Of a stretch of DNA of 19,490 nucleotides, positions 1-8,216 are shown in pieces (the stretch's first letter is position 1; each line of letters begins with the position of its first letter). A model generated the notes under the pieces. That model made no database searches. It had not been told where the DNA came from and worked only from the letters and a program-made list of their open reading frames with translations. This DNA comes from Chloroflexota bacterium. GTDB lineage: Bacteria > Chloroflexota > Limnocylindria > Limnocylindrales > CSP1-4. The position numbers and the translations under genes were made by a program. The stretch spans positions 1-19,490 of the forward strand of contig JAJYDP010000012.1 in the NCBI GenBank assembly GCA_021777365.1, in the 5' to 3' direction.

Positions 1-196
1 GCATGGGCAGTGGCGTGGCTCGGCGAGTTCGGACCGCGGGTGGGCGGCCGCTGCCGGGCGACGCGGACGGCCCCCGTTCGCGCGCGTCGGGCGTGGCCCG
101 GGCGGCGCCGACACCAGGCGAGCACCAGGTGGTGGCGACGTATGCTGGCCGGCGGGCGCGTGGCCGCCGGAGCCGTAGCGGCGAGAGAGGGGAGGC

Positions 197-379
197 ATGA
201 TCGTGCGAAGGTCGGCCGAGGCGTGGGGCATCCTCGTCCTGGCGGTGCTGGTGCTCGCGATGCTCTGGCTCAACACGAGGGGCTGGGCCTTTGCCATCAC
301 CGTCGTGCTCGTGCTGCTCTTCGGGTTCTTGTGCTACGAAGAGGGCGAGGACAGCCGCCGGAGCTGGCGCCGGCGGTAA
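197..379 (+). CDS. Small membrane protein of unknown function (60 aa)
   Basis: The 60-residue product has two hydrophobic stretches, at about residues 10-26 and 30-47, joined by a short polar turn (NTRG). It ends in a strongly charged tail (EEGEDSRRSWRRR), so it is probably a small inner-membrane hairpin with its tail in the cytoplasm. The ATG is preceded by a purine-rich Shine-Dalgarno sequence (GAGAGGGGAGG) immediately upstream, which is the main reason to accept so short a gene. I do not recognise a family. Nothing upstream in 1-196 looks coding, and the next convincing gene starts more than 350 bases downstream, so it appears to be transcribed alone. It could be a spurious ORF in GC-rich DNA, but the combination of ribosome site and membrane pattern argues against that. 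Confidence 0.55.
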   Translation: MIVRRSAEAWGILVLAVLVLAMLWLNTRGWAFAITVVLVLLFGFLCYEEGEDSRRSWRRR

Positions 380-746
380 CCTTGGGCGGCGTGCCGACAC
401 GTCGCCCGACGGTCGAGATGGGCCTGCGACTCGCCGAAGGCGGTCGGGCCGGATCCTGACCGCCACGCTGGCGAGCGGGACGAGGTCGAGATACCGTCAC
501 GAGGATCTCGCAGGGCACATCTCTTCCTTCGTGCCCGTGCCTGCGAGCCTCCAGCGAGTGCCTCGGTAACCTGTGCGTGACTTGATCTACGTCTGGTCGT
601 GACAGGCACCGAGGAACAGGTTGGGTCGGTCCGGGGGGGAGCCAGGCGGCATGGTGACAGTGCGACCCGGAGGTCGTGAGCCGCAGGAAGGCGAGCAGAC
701 GCCGCCGCAGCGTGCGCAGGCCGACTTAGAGCAGGAGGGGACCCAG
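380..746. other. Non-coding stretch containing one copy of an 18-nt direct repeat
   Basis: No reading frame here has coding-like third positions on either strand. It holds the first copy of the 18-nt repeat (613-630). A second possible start for the next gene (ATG at 651, after GGGGGGAG) lies here, but codon use between 651 and 746 is less G/C-ending than further on, so I place the gene start at 747. No clear promoter hexamers were found. Confidence 0.4.
613..630 (+). repeat. 18-nt direct repeat, copy 1
   Basis: GGAACAGGTTGGGTCGGT occurs here and again, identical, at 19203-19220. A 9-mer CGTGACAGG also lies close to both copies (597-605 before copy 1 and 19229-19237 after copy 2). Both copies are intergenic. 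An exact 18-mer shared by chance within a window of this size is unlikely, though skewed composition raises the odds somewhat. The function is unknown. Confidence 0.6.
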
Positions 747-941
747 GTGGAGGCCCACGCTTTCAGCTTCGGCGCCCTGTTGAGGCTGCTCTCCGAGCTG
801 GAACGACGGGGGCACGATGCCGAGGTGGGTGCCCTGCGGGACCGCCTCCGGGCGGCGGTGCGCGAGCGGCCGCTCGAGGAGGTCCACACCGAGATGGCCG
901 CGGTCCGACGCGCCGCGGACGCCCTGGAGCGCCGGGCATGA
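747..941 (+). CDS. Short helical protein of unknown function, first gene of a two-gene operon
   Basis: The product is 64 residues, almost entirely predicted helix with heptad-like spacing (FGALLRLLSELERRG, then AEVGALRDRLRAAV, then MAAVRRAADALERRA). It could be a coiled-coil adaptor or an oligomerising protein. The GTG at 747 is chosen because AGGAGGGG sits about six bases upstream and codon use becomes strongly G/C-ending from there. The same frame is open to a TTG at 621 (106 aa) and has an ATG at 651, giving a Gln/Pro-rich N-terminal extension that I consider less likely. Its stop overlaps the start of the zinc-ribbon gene (ATGA), which implies translational coupling and a shared job. No family recognised. 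Confidence 0.6.
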   Translation: MEAHAFSFGALLRLLSELERRGHDAEVGALRDRLRAAVRERPLEEVHTEMAAVRRAADALERRA

Positions 942-1498
942 GCCACGAGCCGAGCGGGGGGCGCGAGGTACCGGGCCCGCTGCCGGTGTGCCTGCAGTGC
1001 GGTGTGGCGGCCGCCTCGACGGGCGGCACGTTCTGCCGGCGCTGCGGGCTGCCCTACGGGGCGCCGCCCCGCGCCTACATGGCTCCCACCTGCCCGATCT
1101 GCTATCGGGACGCGGCCGACGACGGGCGCTTCGAGTCCGTGGTGCCCGGGTCTGGGCGCGTCGATCTGGTGCGGCACCTGGCCGAGCACACGCAGGCGCC
1201 GGTCGGCGACGACGAGTACCTGGAGGGCCTGCGGGAGGGGGAGAACGTCCGCGTGGGGCGATGGAGTGCGCCCTTCGATCTCGTGCGGCGGTACCTCGTG
1301 CTCGGGGTGGTCGACGCCGGCCGGTCTCGTCGCGTCCTCCACAACGCGCTCCTCCTGGCCGTGAGCCAGATGGCACGCTGGGGTCCCGATGCCAGCGTGG
1401 TCGCCGATCAGCCCGAGTGGGCCGAGGCGCGCCAGGCGCTCTCCCGCCTGATGGAGCGCTACCACCGTCCGCCATCGGCGCTGCGCTCCGCCCGCTGA
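938..1498 (+). CDS. Zinc-ribbon protein of unknown function
   Basis: The 186-residue product has three CxxC knuckles near the N-terminus: C18/C21, C33/C36 and C52/C55. The first two form a classic zinc ribbon (CLQC then CRRC, each followed by G). The third (CPIC) is followed about 24 residues later by H80 and H84 (HLAEH), a C2H2-like finger. The rest, from about residue 90, is a charged, partly helical domain that I do not recognise. It may be a nucleic-acid or protein adaptor, but no catalytic motif is visible. The ATG overlaps the TGA of the upstream helical protein gene by four bases, so the two are co-translated. The cytoplasm is expected, as there is no signal or membrane segment. Confidence 0.75.
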   Translation: MSHEPSGGREVPGPLPVCLQCGVAAASTGGTFCRRCGLPYGAPPRAYMAPTCPICYRDAADDGRFESVVPGSGRVDLVRHLAEHTQAPVGDDEYLEGLREGENVRVGRWSAPFDLVRRYLVLGVVDAGRSRRVLHNALLLAVSQMARWGPDASVVADQPEWAEARQALSRLMERYHRPPSALRSAR

Positions 1499-2073
1499 CG
1501 GAGCGTCGGTGTGGCGGTTGCCTCGCGGCGAACCGCGGGCTGACGACGGCTCCCCGCCCCGGTAGGTGGAGCGATGCGGCCCAGCCGGATCGCCATGAAC
1601 CCGCTGGACCGTCCGCACCATCAGCCCGATCGCGCTGTCTCTGGGGCGACCATCCCCATGGCAGGATGGTGTGGATGCCGCTCGGGCGCAGCGCTCGCGT
1701 CAGCGCCGCTCCAGCTGGCCGACCAGGCCGTGAGACTCCGCGGATGGGGCGGCGGCGCGCAGAGCGAGGCCGAGGGATCGTCCGCTCGCAGACCGCGTGC
1801 CGTCGCGCGCCGGCGCCGAGTCGATCGCGCAGTACCCGTGGGCGCCCAGGATTGACGGTGGTCTCCAGCCCTCCGATACTACGCGTGTCAAGGACGGGTT
1901 GACGATTCGTCCAGGGCCCCAGCGGATACCGAGTCCGGGGACTCGCCGCATGTGGGTGGCGCCCCGAGCCGATCTCAGCGGAGCAGGCGGCCATAGTCGA
2001 TCGCGACGCGCCCCAGGTTGGCAGGCGTCCCGCATCCCCTCGGCGCGCAACCTCGCACGAGCGTCTGCGGGTC
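1499..2073. other. Intergenic region with a probable promoter and a long leader
   Basis: No coding-like frame is seen in these 575 bases on either strand. The only clear signal is a sigma-70-like promoter at 1852-1880 facing the phosphodiesterase gene. If used, the transcript has a leader of about 185 bases. I looked in the leader for the GEMM cyclic-di-GMP aptamer core (CACGCACAGGGCAAACC) and did not find it. Confidence 0.4.
1852..1880 (+). promoter_or_regulatory. Sigma-70-like promoter upstream of the first EAL gene
   Basis: TTGACG at 1852-1857 matches the -35 consensus at five of six positions. It is followed by a 17-base spacer and GATACT at 1875-1880, which matches TATAAT at four of six. 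Optimal spacing in such GC-rich DNA makes this a good candidate. A second TTGACG at 1899-1904 has no well-spaced -10. Confidence 0.5.
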
Positions 2074-5070
2074 TTGCATGCCACGTTGCTCGGTGCCACG
2101 CGGGGCATCGCCGGAGCGGATGATCCCGGCCGTCTCCTGTGGGCGACGTGTCAAGCCCTCGTTGGGCGCGGCGCCTTCCGCATGGCGTGGGTCGGAACGG
2201 TCGGCGCAGATGGGCAGCGCATCGTTCCGCTCGCCTATGCCGGCGACGAGTTCGGGTACCTCGAGGGGCTGGAGGTGTCGGCGGCCGACGACCTGCTCGG
2301 CCGGGGACCCACCGGGACCGCGGTGCGGACGAGGCAGCCGTCGATCTCCAGCGACGTGGCCACCGACCCTCGGATGCTGCCCTGGCGCGACCGGCAGCTC
2401 GAGCGCGGCTACCGCTCGTCGTCTGCCTTTCCACTCGGGAGCCGCGCCGAGCCCACGGCCGTGCTGACCGTGTACGCGGCCGCGCAGGATGCCTTTGGCG
2501 CGGCCGAGATCGAGTTGCTCGGCGATCTGGCCCGCAGCGTCGGCTTCGCCATCGACGCGCTGCACGAGCGCGACGCCCGGATCGAGGCGGAGCAGCGCGC
2601 CCGCGGCACGGAGCGGATGATCGCGGAGACGCTGGGCCAGATCGGCGAGGCGTTCGCCGTGCTGGATGCGGAGGGTCGGTGCTCGTACGCCAACGGGCAG
2701 GCTGCCGACCTCGCCGGGCGCTCGCCCACGGACCTCGTCGGGATGACGGTGGGGGAGGCGTTCGTGGGGTCGGTTGGCGCGGCCCTCGACGCCGCCCGTG
2801 CTCGGGCGGCGAGCAGCGCCCAGCCGGTGGCCGTCGAGATCGCGGACGAGGCCGCCGCGCACTGGTACGAGGCGCGCTTGTTCCCGAGCGGCTCCGGCGT
2901 GGCGGTCTTCGTCCGGGAGATCACGGAGCAGCGCCTCGCTGAGGCCCGCGCGCGCCATGGCGCCGGCCGGCTCGAGGCGTTGCACCAGATGGACCTCGGG
3001 ATCCTGGCCTCGCACGGCCCGCGGAAGATCTGCGACGTTGCGCTGGAGCACCTCGAGCGCCTGGTGCCGAATGAACGATCGGTGGTGGGCCTCGTCAACC
3101 CGGCCTCGGCGAGCGGCTACGTCCTGGCGGCCCGCGGCGACGATCCCACGGGAGCCGCCCAGGGCGACAGGCTGGTCGCCGCGGACTTCCCGGCGCATTT
3201 CGAGGCCGTGCGCCGGGGCGTGCCGGCCGTGCTCGACCTCGTGGCGTCGGGTGGCTTCCGCCGGGTCGATGCCTACGTGGCCGCCGGGTTCCGGACCATG
3301 CTGGTGACCCCGCTCGTATCGGATCCCTCGCCGCCGATCGGGTTCATCGGGCTGGCCCGGCGCTCTGCGGCAGGCTTCACGGACGACGAGATCGCGGCCG
3401 CCCGCGAGGTTGCGGCACAGGTCACCATCGCGCTGCACTCGGAGACCCTGCGACAAGAGCGGCAGATGGCCGAGTTCGAGCGCGATCGCCTGGCCGCCGC
3501 CCTGGAGCAGTCGCCCGAGGCCGTGATGCTGACCGATCTCCACGGCCAGATCGAGTACGTCAACCCGGCCTTCGAGCGACTCACCGGGTATGCCCGCGAG
3601 GAGGCCATCGGCCAGAACCCGCGGTTCCTCCAGAGCGGTCGCCAGTCCGCCGCCTTCTACGCCGAGCTGTGGCGCACGCTGCTCGCGGGCGACGTCTGGG
3701 CGGGCGACCTGGTGGACCGCCGCAAGGACGGCGCGCTGTACACGACGACGGCGGTGATCTCGCCGATCCGCGACGCCGCAGGGGTCGCCAGAGGCTACGT
3801 CGGGGTGCAGCGAGATGTCACCGTCGAGCGGGAGGCCGAGGCGCGGGAGGCCGGGCGCGCCCGCGAGCGCAGCCTCGTCGTCGCCGCCCTGCGGGCGCTT
3901 CGGCCGCAGGACACCCCGGAGGAGACCGCGACGGCGATCTGCAATCAGGTGGTGCAGCTGCCCGAGGTGCAGAGCGCCACGCTCCTGCGGTTCGAGCTCG
4001 ACGGCGGGGCGGTGCCGCTGGCGATCTCGACCGACGATGGCCAAACGCCGGAGCGCGTGCGGCTGTCACCCGCGCGCAACGCGGAGATGCGCACTCGCGC
4101 CGGCGAGGGCCCCTGGGTGGAGGAGTGGCGAGCTCGGCCCGGGCACCCCTATCTCGCCTTCCACGTCTCGCTGGGGCTTCGCGCGCAGGCCTACGCGCCG
4201 ATGTACGCCGGCCCCGATCTCGTCGGCATCCTGACCGCCGGATCCGCCGACCCCGACGCCGTGGCGCTGCTCACCGAGCGGCTGCCCGCGCTCCTCGAGT
4301 TCGCGACGCTCGCGGGCGCCCTGCTTGCGCCGGTCCTGTCGCTCCAGGCCGCCGCCGCCGAGGCCCGAGGCCGCATCGGCCGGGTGATCGAGACGCGCGC
4401 CTTCCACCCGGTCTTCCAGCCCCTCGTGGATCTGGAGACCCGACGTGCGGTGGGCTACGAGGCGCTCACGCGGTTCGACGACGGGGTGCGGCCCGACCTG
4501 CGCTTCGACGAGGCGGCCCGCGTGGGACTCGGGCTCCAACTCGAGGTCGCCACTCTGGAGGCGGCCGTGGCGGCCTCGGCGGGGCTCGCGCGCGGCGCGT
4601 GGCTCGACTGCAACGTGTCGCCCGCGCTGCTGCTCCAGCCCGCACGGCTCTTGCGGGTGCTGCAGCCGGTCTTCGGGACGGGCGGCCGTCGCGTCGTGGT
4701 GGAGATCACCGAGCACGAGCCCATCAACGACTATCGGGCGATCCGACGCAGCCTCACGCGGCTCGGGCCCGCGGTCGAGCTCGCGGTGGACGATGCGGGG
4801 GCGGGTTTCGCGAGCTTCCGGCACATCCTGGAGCTGCGGCCACGGTACGTGAAGCTCGACTACAGCCTCGTGCATCGGATCGATCGGGACCCGGCCCGCC
4901 AGGCCCTCATCGTCGGCATGGTCCACTTCGCGGGGCAGGTGGCGTGCCAGCTCATCGCCGAGGGGGTGGAGACGGCGGCCGAGCGCCGCACCCTGCGCTC
5001 GCTCGGCATTCGGTTGGGGCAGGGCTACCTGCTCGGCCGGCCGGCACCGATCGCGGCAACCGCGGATTGA
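2074..5070 (+). CDS. Multi-sensor EAL-domain cyclic-di-GMP phosphodiesterase (GAF-PAS-GAF-PAS-GAF-EAL)
   Basis: This 998-residue cytoplasmic protein should hydrolyse c-di-GMP to pGpG under control of several sensor domains. In order these are GAF (about 1-165, with the typical GAFRMAWVG), PAS (180-287), GAF (300-462), PAS (472-590, VNPAFERLTGY), a divergent GAF-like domain (600-755) carrying GPWVEEW, and EAL (768-990). The EAL active site looks complete: E796 of EALTR, N847, E880 of ITE, D906/D907, K927, E963 of EGVET and Q983. Loop 6 reads DDAGAG where most EAL domains have DDFGTG. There is no GGDEF domain and no membrane segment. The only start in the open frame is TTG at 2074; the frame is open back to a stop at 1900 with no ATG or GTG, and the ribosome site is weak. 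The MASE1-GGDEF gene begins 61 bases downstream, so opposing enzymes appear co-transcribed. Confidence 0.9.
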   Translation: MHATLLGATRGIAGADDPGRLLWATCQALVGRGAFRMAWVGTVGADGQRIVPLAYAGDEFGYLEGLEVSAADDLLGRGPTGTAVRTRQPSISSDVATDPRMLPWRDRQLERGYRSSSAFPLGSRAEPTAVLTVYAAAQDAFGAAEIELLGDLARSVGFAIDALHERDARIEAEQRARGTERMIAETLGQIGEAFAVLDAEGRCSYANGQAADLAGRSPTDLVGMTVGEAFVGSVGAALDAARARAASSAQPVAVEIADEAAAHWYEARLFPSGSGVAVFVREITEQRLAEARARHGAGRLEALHQMDLGILASHGPRKICDVALEHLERLVPNERSVVGLVNPASASGYVLAARGDDPTGAAQGDRLVAADFPAHFEAVRRGVPAVLDLVASGGFRRVDAYVAAGFRTMLVTPLVSDPSPPIGFIGLARRSAAGFTDDEIAAAREVAAQVTIALHSETLRQERQMAEFERDRLAAALEQSPEAVMLTDLHGQIEYVNPAFERLTGYAREEAIGQNPRFLQSGRQSAAFYAELWRTLLAGDVWAGDLVDRRKDGALYTTTAVISPIRDAAGVARGYVGVQRDVTVEREAEAREAGRARERSLVVAALRALRPQDTPEETATAICNQVVQLPEVQSATLLRFELDGGAVPLAISTDDGQTPERVRLSPARNAEMRTRAGEGPWVEEWRARPGHPYLAFHVSLGLRAQAYAPMYAGPDLVGILTAGSADPDAVALLTERLPALLEFATLAGALLAPVLSLQAAAAEARGRIGRVIETRAFHPVFQPLVDLETRRAVGYEALTRFDDGVRPDLRFDEAARVGLGLQLEVATLEAAVAASAGLARGAWLDCNVSPALLLQPARLLRVLQPVFGTGGRRVVVEITEHEPINDYRAIRRSLTRLGPAVELAVDDAGAGFASFRHILELRPRYVKLDYSLVHRIDRDPARQALIVGMVHFAGQVACQLIAEGVETAAERRTLRSLGIRLGQGYLLGRPAPIAATAD

Positions 5071-5131
5071 GCAGGCGAGGGGAGCGATTCGCCCCGGCAT
5101 CGGCCGCGCCTGCGGGCACGCATCGGACGCC

Positions 5132-7585
5132 ATGACCAGCCCCGACCTGCGTCAGTCCAGCGCATCCCGGGTGACGTTGCCGTGGAGCGCCCGTGCGGTG
5201 CTGCGCCTCGCCGCGGGGATTGCCGCGCTGGCACTCGCCTACGACCTCGGGGCGCAGGTCGGCCTCCATCTCGCGCTGGCCGGCGGCAACGCGTCCCCGC
5301 TCTGGCCACCCGCGGGGATCGCGGTCGCCGCGCTCGTGGTGGGCGGTCGGCGGCTCTGGTCGGGCGTTCTGCTGGGCGCACTGGTCGCCAGCCTGACGCA
5401 CGGCACGGCGCCCCTGGCCGCGCTGCTGGTGGCCGTCTCGGCGCTGGTGGAGGCGCTGGTGGCGGTGACGCTGCTGCGCTGGGTCACCTTCCGACCACGG
5501 CTCGACCGGCTCGCCGATGTCCTCCGTCTCGGGCTGGCCGGCGCGATGATCCCCGCAGCGGCCGGCGCCGTGATCGGGGTGGGCGCTCTGGTGCTCACGG
5601 GCACGCTTGGACGCAGCGACATCCCGCTCGCCGCGGGAGCCTGGTGGATGGGCGATACCCTCGGCATTCTGGTGGTCGGCGGGCTCTGCCTGACCTGGCT
5701 CACGCCGTCCGCCGCACGCGTTGCGCCGATCCGCTCGGTCGAGGCTGGCCTGACCATCGCCAGCGTCGCGGTTGCGTCCGCGGTCCTCTTCTTCGACCTC
5801 TTCGACCTGCGCGCCTCCGGAGAGCCGCTGGCCTTCCCCATCATCCCGCTGCTCGTGTGGGTGGCCTTTCGCGTCGGGCCGCGCGGGACGGCGCTGGCCT
5901 CGCTGCTCATCGCATCGATCGCCGCCGCCGCCACCGATCGGGGCGTCGGGCCCTTCGTGGGGACCACCCGGGAGCTGAGCCTCATCCACGTCGCGGTGTT
6001 CATCGCCCTCGTGGCCTTCACCGGCGCCGCGGTGGCGGCGGTGATCGCCGAGCGGGAAGAAGGACGGCGGACCCTGGAGCAGGCCGGTGCGCGGGCGGGC
6101 GCGGCCCTCCGGCAGCTGCAGGCCATCGAGGCCATCGGGCGCATGCTCGCCGAGCGCGGCCCGGCCCCCGACGCGCTCGACGGGGTGATGGGGCTGCTGG
6201 AGGAGGTCTTCGGCTACTCCCACCCCGCGATCTACACCGGCGACGAGCGAGCCGTCCGGCTGGGGGCACAGCGCGGGTATGAACGCCCGATCCCCGAGAT
6301 CGTGACCGGACAGGGGATCATCGGGCGGGTTCTGCGGACGCGCCAGCCGGTCTTCCTGCCGGACGTGTCCGCCGACCCCGACTTCGTGCGGGGCGCCCCC
6401 GGGATTACCAGCGAGATCGCGGCCCCGCTGCTCGCCCACGGCGAGCTGCTCGGCGTGCTCAACGTAGAGAGCGGCAGGCAGTTCGACGAACGGGACCTTG
6501 CGTCAATGGTCGTGGTCGCCGACCGGGTGGCGGCCGCCCTCGCGCTGGCCAGGGAGCGCGAGGGGCTCGCCTCACGCGCGGACATGTTCCAACGCCTGGT
6601 GGCCTTCGCCGGGACCATCAGCGGCGTCCTCGGCGCCGACGAGCTGTACGCCGAGATCGCCCGAACCCTCGATGCCGTGGTCCCGGCAGACCTGGTCGGT
6701 TTGACCGTGCTGGACCGTCACTCCGGGGACTACGTCGTCCGGGCCGAGAAGGGGAGCTCGGGGTCCGTCGGCCGCGTGATCGGGCCCGGCGAGGGCATGG
6801 CCGGCCTGGCCCTCCGCGATCGCACCCTGGTCCAGCTCACCAACTACGGGCGCGCGTCCTTCCCGCCGGCCGTCGCGGGCATCCACGCCGCCGACCTGTA
6901 CGCCTGGGCGCTCGGCCTGCCCCTGCTCCGGGAGGATGACACGATCGGAGCACTCGTGGTCGCCCGGATCGATCCGGGCCGGCCCTTCAGCGCGCTGGAA
7001 ATCGAGGCGCTCGAGCTGCTCGCTGACGAGGTCACGCTCGCGGTGGTCAACGCGCTGCTCCACGCCGAGGTGGCGGAGCTCGCCGTCCGCGACGGGCTGA
7101 CCGGTCTTCACAACCGTCGCTACTTCGACGAGGCGTTCGCCCAGCTGATGGCGGCCCGGATGCGACTGCCGGAGGCTGATCGACCGCGCCTCGCCGCCAT
7201 CATGTTCGACCTCGATCACTTCGGCGCGTTCAACAACCGCTATGGGCACCAGGTGGGCGACCAGGTGCTGCGGATCTTCGGCGATCTGCTGGCCCGGCGC
7301 TTCCGCGCGTCGGACCTGGTGGCGCGGTATGGTGGCGAGGAGTTCGTCGCGGTGCTGCCGGGCGCGACGGGGGAGGGCGCCCGCGGGATCGCCGACGAGA
7401 TCCGGACGGCCCTCGCCGCGACCCGCGTCGACGGGATCGTCGGCGGGCCGGTGTCAGTTACGGTCTCTGCCGGATGCGCCGTAGTGGACGGACCCCACGG
7501 GCGGCCCGACGAGCTCATCCGGGCCGCCGACGTCGGTCTTGGCATGGCCAAGCGGGCTGGCCGCAACCGCATCGTCGCGACATAA
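5132..7585 (+). CDS. MASE1-GAF-GAF-GGDEF membrane diguanylate cyclase
   Basis: The 817-residue protein should make c-di-GMP from two GTP. An N-terminal MASE1-type sensor (about 20-305) has eight or so membrane segments, with the hallmark NASPLWPPAGIA at 53-64 and WWMGDTLGILV at 171-182. Two GAF domains follow (about 335-475 and 485-645), then GGDEF (650-817). The active motif is GGEEF at 734-738, and the inhibitory RxxD site (R725-D728) lies five residues before it, so product inhibition is expected. Metal-binding D693 and guanine-contacting N701 and D710 are present. The usual FKxxND is changed to FGAFNN, losing the lysine and the aspartate. The ATG has no close Shine-Dalgarno; a GAGGGGAG sits some 45 bases upstream. 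It probably forms an operon with the EAL gene before it. Confidence 0.92.
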   Translation: MTSPDLRQSSASRVTLPWSARAVLRLAAGIAALALAYDLGAQVGLHLALAGGNASPLWPPAGIAVAALVVGGRRLWSGVLLGALVASLTHGTAPLAALLVAVSALVEALVAVTLLRWVTFRPRLDRLADVLRLGLAGAMIPAAAGAVIGVGALVLTGTLGRSDIPLAAGAWWMGDTLGILVVGGLCLTWLTPSAARVAPIRSVEAGLTIASVAVASAVLFFDLFDLRASGEPLAFPIIPLLVWVAFRVGPRGTALASLLIASIAAAATDRGVGPFVGTTRELSLIHVAVFIALVAFTGAAVAAVIAEREEGRRTLEQAGARAGAALRQLQAIEAIGRMLAERGPAPDALDGVMGLLEEVFGYSHPAIYTGDERAVRLGAQRGYERPIPEIVTGQGIIGRVLRTRQPVFLPDVSADPDFVRGAPGITSEIAAPLLAHGELLGVLNVESGRQFDERDLASMVVVADRVAAALALAREREGLASRADMFQRLVAFAGTISGVLGADELYAEIARTLDAVVPADLVGLTVLDRHSGDYVVRAEKGSSGSVGRVIGPGEGMAGLALRDRTLVQLTNYGRASFPPAVAGIHAADLYAWALGLPLLREDDTIGALVVARIDPGRPFSALEIEALELLADEVTLAVVNALLHAEVAELAVRDGLTGLHNRRYFDEAFAQLMAARMRLPEADRPRLAAIMFDLDHFGAFNNRYGHQVGDQVLRIFGDLLARRFRASDLVARYGGEEFVAVLPGATGEGARGIADEIRTALAATRVDGIVGGPVSVTVSAGCAVVDGPHGRPDELIRAADVGLGMAKRAGRNRIVAT

Positions 7586-8216
7586 GGGGCGCGGGGGACT
7601 GCCGACGGGTTACCGTGAGTCGTGCGGTGCTTCCTCCGGCGGGCGAGGGGCGTGGCCGGCCCGGGAAACGGCTCGCCGGCCTTGCTCGAGCGAGCGGGAG
7701 CGACGACTTCAGCGGCGGGGTCCTGTTATGCCTTGGCCCAGTTCGTCCTGACGCTCCGTGCTCCTCCGACTCGCGTCCCTGACGGACCTGCGCACCGCTT
7801 GCGTCCCAGGATGTCACCGGTGCAGCTACCCCGTACACGGATGGCCGGGACGAGCGGCGGGCAGCGCGTTCACGGAGAGCCAGCCGAGCCCGGCAGGCCT
7901 CGCGCCGTCGCGCGCGCACCACGGAGGAATGCGCCCGAGCGTCCTATGCTGCGCCGCGCCCCACCGCTGCGGCCTCCCGGGACAGCGGCTTGGGCGGTGT
8001 TGCCGCGACGAACCGGGTGACGGCCTCGACGTCGACGGTACCCCTCGTGCACCGAGCCCTGGCGGCCCCGCGTCACCCGCATGGCGGGCGCACCCCCGGA
8101 CCCCCGCCGTCGCCTGACCGGACTACGGGGCGATTGTGCGGAGGGTCCCCGGAGCCCAGGCTCAAGTCGTAGATCGGCACGAGTAGCCGGTCCCATCCCC
8201 GGAGGCTCCGCACCCC
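7586..8216. other. Intergenic region ahead of the CAP gene
   Basis: These 631 bases have several long open frames, but their codon use and products (Arg/Pro/Ser-rich, no motif) look like GC-rich noise on both strands. No convincing terminator follows the cyclase stop. The only structure noted is near the 3' end (8150-8210), where a 7-bp inverted repeat overlaps the ribosome site of the CAP gene. Confidence 0.35.
8150..8210 (+). promoter_or_regulatory. Inverted repeat overlapping the CAP gene ribosome-binding site
   Basis: GGAGG at 8201-8205 lies 11 bases before the ATG. CGGAGCC at 8150-8156 can pair with GGCTCCG at 8204-8210, covering the last two Gs of that ribosome site. GAGCC at 8152-8156 can alternatively pair with GGCTC at 8159-8163 in a tight hairpin, leaving the ribosome site free. 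This would be a simple translational switch if real. The stems are short and the evidence is sequence inspection only. Confidence 0.25.

Noticed and set aside
587..1621. Minus-strand open frame of 344 codons over the zinc-ribbon operon
   Set aside because: The plus strand has a good ribosome site, an ATGA overlap and cysteine knuckles; the minus product is low-complexity Arg/His/Pro.
1881..2073. GEMM-type cyclic-di-GMP riboswitch in the leader of the first EAL gene
   Set aside because: The conserved core CACGCACAGGGCAAACC and the downstream tetraloop receptor pattern are absent.
3541..3660. LOV photoreceptor-like motif in the second PAS domain of the first EAL protein (GQNPRFLQSG)
   Set aside because: LOV domains need the flavin-linking cysteine (GxNCRFLQ). 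Here the position is proline, as in ordinary PAS domains of c-di-GMP proteins.
1975..4044. Open frame of 689 codons on the minus strand opposite the first EAL gene
   Set aside because: Antisense shadow; no motif, and the plus strand encodes recognisable GAF and PAS domains.
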